A DNA stretch of 6,938 nt from an uncultured Eubacteriales bacterium. Lineage in GTDB: Bacteria; Bacillota; Clostridia; Oscillospirales; Acutalibacteraceae. The position numbers and the translations under genes were made by a program. Positions 1-5,750 of the stretch are shown here, in pieces (the stretch's first letter is position 1; every line of letters begins with the position of its first letter). The stretch covers positions 1-6,938 of the forward strand of contig CAKSNI010000058.1 of assembly GCA_934476025.1 (NCBI GenBank), written 5' to 3'. The notes beneath the pieces were generated by a model that was not told the origin of the DNA, did not search any database, and was given only the letters and a program-made list of their open reading frames with translations.

Positions 1-99
1 GTCTATGCACTCAATAGGATTGAACCGCCGTGTACCGAACGGTACGCACGGTGGTGTGAGAGGCTGGCTACTCAACGAATGGGCAGCCTCCTACTCAAT
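1..99 (+). mobile_element. Group II intron, 3' end (domains V and VI), partial
   Basis: This is the tail of a self-splicing retroelement; the ribozyme body and any reverse transcriptase gene would lie left of the window. Domain V is seen as a 9-bp lower stem (24-32 with 47-55), a two-base CG bulge at 45-46, a 4-bp upper stem (33-36 with 41-44) and a GAAC loop. Domain VI follows: 58-60 pairs with 94-96, A93 is bulged, 61-63 pairs with 90-92, 66-69 pairs with 85-88, and 71-73 pairs with 81-83. A93 lies seven bases before the AT at 98-99, as expected for a branch-point adenosine and an AY 3' end. I therefore place the intron end at 99, with 100 possible. The motif order also resembles intron tails I recall from Clostridia. 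The subclass is not assigned. The short frame reading rightward from position 5 crosses these hairpins and is not a gene. Confidence 0.8.
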
Positions 100-862
100 T
101 GATGCCGAGAATCGGGGCCAATTGTGCGTAAACCGCCGGATTGCCGCAATAAAGAGGACTGTTTTGGCTCAGGGACGGCAGATTCCCGGCACCGTCGGTT
201 ACGATTCCGCCTGCCTCGCGAATCAGCAAACTGCCGGCAGCATAGTCCCAGGGGGAAAGCATCATTTCAAAAAAGAATTCCGTTCGCCCGGCGGCGACAT
301 TGCATAAATCAAAGCAGGAGGAACCGCTGCGCCGCAAATCCAGACACCTTTCCAAAACGGCCGGAAGTTTTGAAAACAAAGCCGGTGTCAGTTCCCGATA
401 ATAGGGAGCTGTTCCGAAAACGACGATTCCGTCGCCCAGCGGACGGCGGCTAACCTGAATGGGATGCCCGTTCAGAAAAGCACCGCCTCCGGCTTCGGCG
501 GTAAAGAGTTCGTCGGTGTACGGATTATATAAAACCGCATATCGTACCTGTTTTTCCTGCGCCAGCGCCACGGACACCATGCTGCAGGAAAGCGAGCGCA
601 TGAAATTGGTTGTTCCGTCGATGGGGTCAACAATAAAACAAAGCCCGTCGCTTAAGTGGGCATCGGCATCTTCTTCGCCCATAAAGGAAGCGCCCGGAAC
701 GGCACTAGAAAGAGCATTTTTGAGAAAGCGCTGGGTACTTAGATCGTATTCGGTAACAAAATTGGCGGTGCCGGGCTTTTTTTGAATCTGCGAGCGGGAA
801 AGATGCGCGCGGGCAAACAGACGGCCGGCTTCTTTGACAATGGGAATCAGGGTAGTAAGCAT
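95..862 (-). CDS. Inositol monophosphatase family protein
   Basis: The predicted 255-aa protein is a Mg2+-dependent sugar/inositol phosphatase of the IMPase (SuhB-like) fold, cytoplasmic, with no signal peptide. Metal-binding motif GEED is at residues 62-65, the signature DPIDGTTNF at 79-87, and the second signature WDYAAG at 205-210. The length is normal for the family (about 255-270). The substrate cannot be told from sequence; inositol-1-phosphate, another sugar phosphate or 3'-phosphoadenosine compounds are all possible. I chose the ATG at 860-862 because AAAGGA lies about 6 bases upstream on the minus strand. A longer frame to 928 has no ribosome site and starts at an isolated ATG. The stop codon (95-97) falls inside the group II intron end, so the last residue and the stop are partly intron-derived. 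The protein core is intact and activity is likely preserved. The gene is monocistronic here and divergent from the cell-wall pair. Confidence 0.93.
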   Translation of the reverse strand: MLTTLIPIVKEAGRLFARAHLSRSQIQKKPGTANFVTEYDLSTQRFLKNALSSAVPGASFMGEEDADAHLSDGLCFIVDPIDGTTNFMRSLSCSMVSVALAQEKQVRYAVLYNPYTDELFTAEAGGGAFLNGHPIQVSRRPLGDGIVVFGTAPYYRELTPALFSKLPAVLERCLDLRRSGSSCFDLCNVAAGRTEFFFEMMLSPWDYAAGSLLIREAGGIVTDGAGNLPSLSQNSPLYCGNPAVYAQLAPILGIN

Positions 863-880
863 GACAATTCCTTTCTCAAA

Positions 881-913
881 ATCATCCGGGGTTGTAAAAA
901 CGGCCCGGATGAT
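881..913. repeat. Perfect 10-bp inverted repeat in the divergent promoter region
   Basis: ATCATCCGGG (881-890) and CCCGGATGAT (904-913) are perfect inverted copies separated by 13 bases. The spacer contains the proposed -35 box of the rightward promoter, and the right arm ends just before its -10 box. In the leftward mRNA the same bases would form a 10-bp hairpin directly upstream of the phosphatase ribosome site, followed by TTTT. It could be an operator, an RNA leader hairpin or a weak attenuator; sequence alone does not decide. Confidence 0.6.
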
Positions 914-920
914 GTATAAT
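892..920 (+). promoter_or_regulatory. Sigma-A-type promoter for the FtsW/RodA-PBP operon
   Basis: TTGTAA at 892-897 (4 of 6 to TTGACA) is followed after 17 bases by a perfect TATAAT at 915-920. Transcription would begin near 927, leaving a leader of about 78 bases before the GTG start at 1005. The promoter lies within the inverted repeat at 881-913. Confidence 0.65.
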
Positions 921-949
921 GAATCCATATTGGAAAAACCGATGGTCTG

Positions 950-978
950 ATTGTATCACAGCGTCGGAAAAATTGCAA
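950..978 (-). promoter_or_regulatory. Sigma-A-type promoter for the inositol monophosphatase gene
   Basis: On the minus strand TTGCAA (973-978) is followed after exactly 17 bases by TACAAT (950-955). Transcription would start near 943, giving a leader of about 80 bases before the ATG at 862. The boxes are good but not perfect, and no other minus-strand candidate is better. Confidence 0.5.
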
Positions 979-1004
979 GGAGAACGCAACAAAGAGGTGG
1001 TTTT

Positions 1005-2639
1005 GTGGAATTTGCCAGAGCGTTTATTACCGTTTCCCGGTATGTTTTACCGTTTGTCGCGGTATTGTTGACGGCTTTTTGCACATTGGATCTGCTGCTT
1101 TTTAAAAAGCGCCGCTTAAAGGCAGAATTGATTTTGGATGATATGCAGCGTTTTGAAATCAACGGGACGCAAACGCTGATCGGATCCGGCAGTCGATGCG
1201 ATCTGCGGATCCCCGGAATGGCTGAAGAACACGCGGTTCTCAGTTATTCCGCATCCGGATTCTGTGTCTGCCCGCTGCCGGGGTGCAGCTTGAGCGTTTC
1301 AGGCCGTTCGGTTCGCAAAAGCACCCCGATCGGTTCCTATGACGAAGTATCTCTCGGCGATCGGAAATTCACGGTCCGCCAGTCCGGAGTTCCTTCCCAA
1401 AAAGGAAAGAAAAACTTTTCAAGTGGCCTTTTCGGCAGTCTTTCCCTTTTTTTACTGAACCTTTATGAAATGCTGATGGCCCTTTCGTTTATCCTGACCG
1501 ATTCGGCCAAGGCTTTTCCGGCAGTTTTGTGTTTCGGGGCGGTTGGAATCACCGGCATGGTCTTGCTGGCTGTTCGAAAATTTCGGAATGATCCGTCTTT
1601 GAGCGTGATTTTTCTTTTCCTTTGTACCAACGGCCTGGCGGTTGCGCTGCAAAATTCGGTCTCCGATGCTTATAAACAGCTGCTTTGTATGGCGGTCGGC
1701 CTGGCGGCGGCTATCCTTATCAAACGGGTTCTGCTCTCTCAAAAAGCTATCCCGGCTTTGCGGATGGCGGCCTTTGTCGGAGGAATTGGCCTGTTAATGG
1801 TGAATGCGGTTTTCGGAAAGGTGTACAACGGTTCCCAAAACTGGATTCATATCGGTCCTTTTTCACTGCAGCTTTCGGAATTTGTGAAAATCGCGCTGGT
1901 CTTTTTGTCAATGGCCTCCCTGAATGAAATCGCCCGAAAACGGAATGCCGTCGGATTCCTGGCTTTTTCTCTGCTGAGCGTGGCGGCACTGGCTTACTTC
2001 CGGGATTTCGGCACCGCTTTAATTTACGGGGCGGTATGCCTGACGGTCCTGGTGCTTCGACTTGCGGATATGAAATGGATTTTCGGCGGGCTGCTGGCCA
2101 CGGCAGCGGCCGGGGGAGTGGTGTTGCTGACGGTGCCTTATGTGGCGAAACGCTTTTTTGCCTTCGGCCATGCTTTTGAAAACGCAGCCACTACCGGATT
2201 TCAGCAAACCCGTACCATGATTGCCGTTGCTTCCGGCGGCCTTTTTGGGCAGGGTACCGGCGGCGGAAATCTCGGCCGTGTCAGCGCCGCGGATACCGAT
2301 CTGGTTTTCGGGCTGCTGTGTGAACAGTGGGGGCTTTTGGTCGGCCTTTGCGTGGCGGCACTGTTTGCGGTACTGGCACTGTATGCGCTTCGCTGTTTGC
2401 GGGAGTGCCGGGATATTTCTTTTGGAATCGGTGCCTGTGCGGCAGCGGCAGTTTTTCTTTCTCAGGCCGCACTGAATATTTTCGGCTCGTTGGATCTTCT
2501 CCCGTTTACCGGGGTAACACTGCCGTTTATCAGCAACGGCGGTTCCTCCATGATTGCCTGCGTTGCCTTGACAGGGTTCTTCCGGGCAGCGGCAGAAAGT
2601 CGGGTGCGGGGTGGTATTTTCGGGGAGGAACAGGGATGA
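1005..2639 (+). CDS. FtsW/RodA/SpoVE-family peptidoglycan glycosyltransferase with N-terminal FHA domain
   Basis: A 544-aa SEDS-family membrane protein expected to polymerise lipid II into glycan strands with a class B PBP partner. Layout: a membrane segment at about residues 11-33, an FHA-like domain at about 41-125, then about ten hydrophobic segments of the SEDS core from about 145. Family motifs are NWIHIGPF (279-286), QLSEF (289-293, usually QPSE), DFGTAL (334-339), FQQTRTM (399-405), TDLVF with the likely catalytic Asp432, and LPFISNGGSS (506-515, usually SYGGSS). The GTG start at 1005 is preferred to the TTG at 951 because AGAGGTG sits 5 bases upstream; no ATG fits. The stop overlaps the next start (ATGA), so translation is probably coupled. 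The FHA domain lacks usual phosphothreonine-pocket residues (see findings). It resembles actinobacterial RodA-PbpA loci, where FHA proteins are separate genes. RodA versus FtsW versus SpoVE role is undecided. Confidence 0.92.
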   Translation: MEFARAFITVSRYVLPFVAVLLTAFCTLDLLLFKKRRLKAELILDDMQRFEINGTQTLIGSGSRCDLRIPGMAEEHAVLSYSASGFCVCPLPGCSLSVSGRSVRKSTPIGSYDEVSLGDRKFTVRQSGVPSQKGKKNFSSGLFGSLSLFLLNLYEMLMALSFILTDSAKAFPAVLCFGAVGITGMVLLAVRKFRNDPSLSVIFLFLCTNGLAVALQNSVSDAYKQLLCMAVGLAAAILIKRVLLSQKAIPALRMAAFVGGIGLLMVNAVFGKVYNGSQNWIHIGPFSLQLSEFVKIALVFLSMASLNEIARKRNAVGFLAFSLLSVAALAYFRDFGTALIYGAVCLTVLVLRLADMKWIFGGLLATAAAGGVVLLTVPYVAKRFFAFGHAFENAATTGFQQTRTMIAVASGGLFGQGTGGGNLGRVSAADTDLVFGLLCEQWGLLVGLCVAALFAVLALYALRCLRECRDISFGIGACAAAAVFLSQAALNIFGSLDLLPFTGVTLPFISNGGSSMIACVALTGFFRAAAESRVRGGIFGEEQG

Positions 2640-4018
2640 AAAAAATTTCGCTTCGGCGCTGTTTCGTGCTTTTTTTGATTGCTTTGTACGGGGCCGGAAT
2701 GCTGCTGTTTGTGTTCCGCTACACAGCCAATGCCGAAAAGTGGGCTTTTTACGAAACAAACCGCCATGTTTATACCGACGGTCAAATTACTGAAATCGGC
2801 CCGATTACCGATTATGACGGAAACGTTCTGGCTGAAACGGTGGATGGAAAACGCCAGTACAGCGAGGATGCAGCCGTTCGGGAGGCTACCCTCCATGTGG
2901 TGGGGGATCGGAAAGGATTTATCAGCACGGGGGTACAGAATGCTCTGCGTGATCGCCTGACCGGGTATAATGAAATCAACGGGGTTTATACCTATTCCGG
3001 CAGCGGCTACCAGACCCGTTTGACCGTGAATTCGCAGGTCAGTGTCGCCGCCATGCGGGCTTTGGGAAATTATGCCGGGTGCGTCGGGATGTACAACTAC
3101 AAAACCGGAGAGGTGATCTGTATGGTCAGCACCCCGACCTTCGATGTGGATGATGAGCAGGCCTGCGCGAACGCCGAAAGCGGTGCGGTATCCGGCATTT
3201 TTATGAATCGGTTTCTTTCTTCGGTTTATACCCCCGGATCTACCTTTAAAATGGTAACGGCGACGGCTTCGCTGGAAAAAAACGGGGACGCGGCGTACGA
3301 TATGGAATTTATTTGCAAAAAAGGCGCTCAGATTGACGGTGAAACCGTTAGCTGCGTCGGCCGGCACAATACCATTACTCTGAATCGCGCTTTTTCTCAT
3401 TCCTGCAACGCGTATTTTTCGCAGCTTGCGGTTTCCCTCTGAAAAAAGACGATGACTCACTATGCCGAAATGTATGGATTTAATCAAAAATTCAGCATTG
3501 ACGGAATTCCGGCGGCTCGCTCGTCCTATCGGGTGGAAAATGAACGGGAAATCGATTTTGCCTGGTCAGGCATCGGTCAAAGCACGGTACAAATGAATCC
3601 GCTGCAATACCTTTGTGCTGTCGGTGCGATAGCCAACGGCGGGGAATACGCCCATCCGTATCTTGTGAAATCCATCACTTCCGAAGCCGGGTTCCCGGTC
3701 TATACCGCCAAAACCCAAACCACCCGGATGCTGAGTCGGGAAACGGCCGAAAAGGTGGCCGGCCTTTTGGATTACGCTGTGGAAGATAACTACAAAAAAA
3801 CCACCTTCGGCAGCCTGGATGTCTGCGGAAAAACCGGAACGGCCGAAGTGGGGAACGGGGTGGAAAACTCCCTGTTTGTGGGCTTTTGTAAAGATGAAAA
3901 TCTTCCGCTGGCCTTTGTGGTAGTAGTGGAAGGCGGCGGAAGCGGCAAAAAATCCGCATTGATGGTGGCCAACCGAACCCTCAATGCTGCCAAGGAGGCT
4001 TTGCAAACCGTTTCGTAA
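2636..4018 (+). pseudogene. Class B penicillin-binding transpeptidase (PbpA-like), interrupted by an in-frame TGA
   Basis: Read through, this is a 460-codon peptidoglycan D,D-transpeptidase, the crosslinking partner of the preceding FtsW/RodA protein. It has a short cytoplasmic N-terminus, a membrane anchor at about residues 10-27, a small N-terminal domain, and a transpeptidase domain with all three active-site motifs: STFK (202-205, nucleophile Ser202), SCN (256-258) and KTG (399-401). The ATG at 2636 overlaps the upstream stop and has GGGGAGG 7 bases before it. At 3440-3442 codon 269 is TGA, in the same frame on both sides, where the family has a glycine after the SxN helix (pattern ..LAVSL-G-KKTM..). 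Normal termination would give 268 residues lacking KTG. A restart at ATG 3452 would give a 188-aa piece without anchor or nucleophile. One base change (GGA to TGA) or a sequencing error would explain it. The rest shows no decay. Confidence 0.85.
3440..3442 (+). other. Premature in-frame stop codon in the transpeptidase gene
   Basis: The TGA lies between codons for Leu268 and Lys270, with continuous homology-like sequence in the same frame on either side, so this is a substitution and not a frameshift. The four other genes here end in TGA, which argues against genome-wide UGA reassignment. I see no convincing stem-loop directly downstream that would suggest a selenocysteine insertion element. 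Confidence 0.85.
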
Positions 4019-4038
4019 TGAAAAGATTCTGACCGCGG

Positions 4039-4074
4039 CCGCCGTCACCTCTAAAAAGGGTGACGGCGGTTTTT
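4039..4074 (+). terminator. Intrinsic terminator of the FtsW/RodA-PBP operon
   Basis: An 11-bp perfect GC-rich stem (CCGCCGTCACC at 4039-4049 with GGTGACGGCGG at 4059-4069), a 9-base loop, then TTTTT (4070-4074). It sits 20 bases after the transpeptidase stop codon and should separate this operon from the M23 gene. Confidence 0.9.
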
Positions 4075-4172
4075 CAGTGCAAAACACTGCCCGAAAAGGC
4101 AGGAACCCAGGCTCTTTTGACGGAATGGAAGTAACCGGGAAAATATCGTCGGGCTTTCGCCGAGTCCGACAG
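4075..4172 (+). other. Structured non-coding stretch of unknown role
   Basis: Between the terminator and the next promoter are several hairpins: CAGTG/CACTG (4075-4079 with 4085-4089), CTGCC/GGCAG (4087-4091 with 4098-4102; it competes with the first) and GTCGG/CCGAC (4148-4152 with 4166-4170). GCCGAGTCCGACAG at 4159-4172 faintly recalls the 3' core of c-di-AMP (ydaO) riboswitches, but the AGCTAACCTCG part is missing. A good promoter lies downstream of it, so it would not be in the M23 leader. No gene is seen here. Confidence 0.3.
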
Positions 4173-4207
4173 GATTGAAAAACTTTTTGTGAATTTTAAA
4201 AAAAGGG

Positions 4208-4235
4208 TTGCAATTTTGTAACTTATTGGTATAAT
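4208..4235 (+). promoter_or_regulatory. Sigma-A-type promoter for the M23 peptidase gene
   Basis: TTGCAA (4208-4213) is followed after 16 bases by a perfect TATAAT (4230-4235). An A-rich run lies just upstream of the -35 box (about 4196-4204). The start point is expected near 4242, leaving a leader of about 36 bases. Confidence 0.75.
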
Positions 4236-4241
4236 AGAATT

Positions 4242-4258
4242 TGTAACTGTTTTGTAAC
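4242..4258 (+). promoter_or_regulatory. WalR-like direct repeat (TGTAAC-N5-TGTAAC)
   Basis: TGTAAC at 4242-4247 and again at 4253-4258, separated by exactly five bases, matches the published WalR (YycF) box TGTWAH-N5-TGTWAH at every constrained position. A third TGTAAC lies at 4217-4222, inside the promoter spacer. The extended unit TTTGTAACT occurs three times (4215, 4240, 4251). WalR is known to control cell-wall hydrolases in Bacillus and Staphylococcus, which suits the M23 peptidase downstream. The position at and just after the predicted start point is more typical of repression. Another OmpR/PhoB-family regulator could be the binder. Confidence 0.6.
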
Positions 4259-4277
4259 TATTTGAAACCGTTTTGAA

Positions 4278-5552
4278 ATGGATGTGAGAGTTGTGACCGG
4301 TTTCCTTTCCCGTTTTTTGCAAAAAGCCCGGGCTGTCTGTCGGACAGTGTCACAAAAGCTGCAGCACTTTTTCCGAATCTTTCGAAAGAAACGCCCGGCC
4401 GCTTTCGCGGCCATCGCTTCGGTTGCCGTAGTGGCAACGGCTTTCTTCTCCGGGCTGACCCTTGCGTACCATGTAATTTATAACGGCAGCGAAATCGGCC
4501 TTTTGAAGAATAAATCTGATTACGACCAGGCGGTAACGGTTGCCGGTTCTTTGATCGATTTCGGTGAATTGGATGAATGTGCTGCCAAACCGACTTTTTC
4601 AGTTACGGTCACTTCGGAAAAATATCTTTCCAGCCCGGATGATGTGGCAATTCACATCATTGAAAATACAAAGCAGGTGGTTTATGCCGATGCCTTGTTT
4701 GTGGACGGAACCTTCCGTGGCTGCGTGGATTCTTCTATGAATCTTCAAAATCATGTTGATGAGTATCTGCATTCCTTTGATCCGGAGGAAGGGGAGGTGG
4801 TTTCCTCTTCCTTTACCCGGAATGTTATGGTGGAAAGCGGCTATTATGTGGCACAGACCGACGGGAGCTTTTCTCAGATTGACGGAATTCTTTCCAGCCT
4901 TGAAGTGCAAACCGTGGTGGACTTGAAGGAACAGAGCAGCATTCCTTTCGGTTCGGTAACCCGCAAGAGCGATGCCCGGAACATCGGTGAGGTTGTAACG
5001 GCCGTTTCCGGGGTTCCCGGCGTTAAAGAATCGGTGCAGCGGCTGACATATGTGAACGGGCAGCAGACCGATTCACAGATGTTGGAAGATGTTGTGGTGG
5101 AAGAACCGGTAGAAGAAGTGATTGTTGTCGGTACCCGCCCGGTTCAGCGGGTCAGCGCCGCTTCGGTGTCCAGCCTCGGGCTGATCTGGCCTCTCAAGCG
5201 CTCGGGCAATCAATTGGTTTCCGCCTATTTCGGTGACGGACGCAATCACAAAGGGGTGGACATTGCATCGCCTGCCGGAACGCCGATTTATGCCGGCCAA
5301 AGCGGAACGGTGACAACCGCCACCTTCAGCAGCAGCTATGGTAATTATGTGGTAATTGACCACGGAAACGGATATCAGACCCTTTATGCACATGCCAGCA
5401 GACTGTATGTTTCAGCCGGCGAAATCGTGACGCAGGGGCAGGTGATTGCCGCTGTGGGAAGCACCGGTATTTCAACCGGCAACCATTTGCATATCGAAGT
5501 GATTTGCAACGGCTCCAAACTGGATCCGGCTCCCTTCCTTGGTTTGTATTGA
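4278..5552 (+). CDS. Membrane-anchored G5-domain M23 family metallopeptidase
   Basis: A 424-aa zinc endopeptidase expected to cleave peptidoglycan peptide crosslinks outside the membrane. A basic cytoplasmic N-terminus is followed by one hydrophobic anchor (about residues 41-64). A middle region of unassigned sequence (about 65-205) leads to a G5-like domain (about 209-287), a cell-wall or glycan-binding module, and a C-terminal M23 domain (about 305-424). The zinc and catalytic motifs are complete: HKGVD (His324, Asp328), His372 in YAHAS, and HLH (403-405). This active-site set marks a live enzyme, unlike degenerate EnvC/NlpD types. The start at ATG 4278 is the first in frame but has no clear ribosome site; GTG at 4284 and 4293 are alternatives that barely change the protein. 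It has its own promoter with a WalR-like box, and a terminator follows. It lies beside wall-synthesis genes and converges on prs. Confidence 0.93.
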   Translation: MDVRVVTGFLSRFLQKARAVCRTVSQKLQHFFRIFRKKRPAAFAAIASVAVVATAFFSGLTLAYHVIYNGSEIGLLKNKSDYDQAVTVAGSLIDFGELDECAAKPTFSVTVTSEKYLSSPDDVAIHIIENTKQVVYADALFVDGTFRGCVDSSMNLQNHVDEYLHSFDPEEGEVVSSSFTRNVMVESGYYVAQTDGSFSQIDGILSSLEVQTVVDLKEQSSIPFGSVTRKSDARNIGEVVTAVSGVPGVKESVQRLTYVNGQQTDSQMLEDVVVEEPVEEVIVVGTRPVQRVSAASVSSLGLIWPLKRSGNQLVSAYFGDGRNHKGVDIASPAGTPIYAGQSGTVTTATFSSSYGNYVVIDHGNGYQTLYAHASRLYVSAGEIVTQGQVIAAVGSTGISTGNHLHIEVICNGSKLDPAPFLGLY

Positions 5553-5578
5553 ATCGATTTGGTTTTTGGAAAAACAGA

Positions 5579-5611
5579 AGAGGCAGCGGAAAACCGTTGC
5601 CTCTGTTTGTT
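5579..5611 (+). terminator. Intrinsic terminator of the M23 peptidase gene
   Basis: An 11-bp stem with one G-T pair (AGAGGCAGCGG at 5579-5589 with CCGTTGCCTCT at 5594-5604) and an AAAA loop is followed by GTTTGTT. It begins 26 bases after the peptidase stop codon. Confidence 0.8.
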
Positions 5612-5693
5612 TACAAAATTACTCTTTTTGCGGCTGTGTTGCTGCTTTTTTAGATGCCGGCCATTCCATTCAACCGGGTTTACTGTTATAACG

Positions 5694-5731
5694 AACCGCC
5701 TCCAGGGATCGTGACCCACGGAGGCGGTTTT
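5694..5731. terminator. Hairpin terminator downstream of prs, possibly bidirectional
   Basis: AACCGCCTCC (5694-5703) pairs perfectly with GGAGGCGGTT (5720-5729), with a GGG/CCC inner pairing (5705-5707 with 5715-5717). It starts 22 bases beyond the prs stop codon. The minus-strand tail (TTCGTT) is weak; the plus strand has TTTT, so it may also back up termination of the M23 transcript. Confidence 0.7.
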
Positions 5732-5750
5732 GGATGATCGGATAACCGAA

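Noticed and set aside
5..307. Rightward open frame of 100 codons starting in the intron tail
   Set aside because: It runs through group II intron domains V and VI and then antisense to the monophosphatase gene; no ribosome site or recognisable domain.
863..928. Longer N-terminus for the monophosphatase (start at 928)
   Set aside because: The added 22 residues have no ribosome site, precede the normal family start, and contain the hairpin repeat; the ATG at 862 has AAAGGA at proper spacing.
951..1004. TTG start at 951 for the FtsW/RodA gene
   Set aside because: The GTG at 1005 has a strong AGAGGTG site, and the extra residues are encoded by leader sequence overlapping the leftward promoter.
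3440..3442. Selenocysteine or genetic-code reassignment at the TGA
   Set aside because: Gly, not Cys, is expected at the position; no clear SECIS-like stem follows; four other genes in the window terminate at TGA.
2019..3487. Leftward open frames of 246 and 341 codons opposite the FtsW/RodA and PBP genes
   Set aside because: Their residue make-up is typical of antisense frames, they lack domains, and they overlap well-supported genes.
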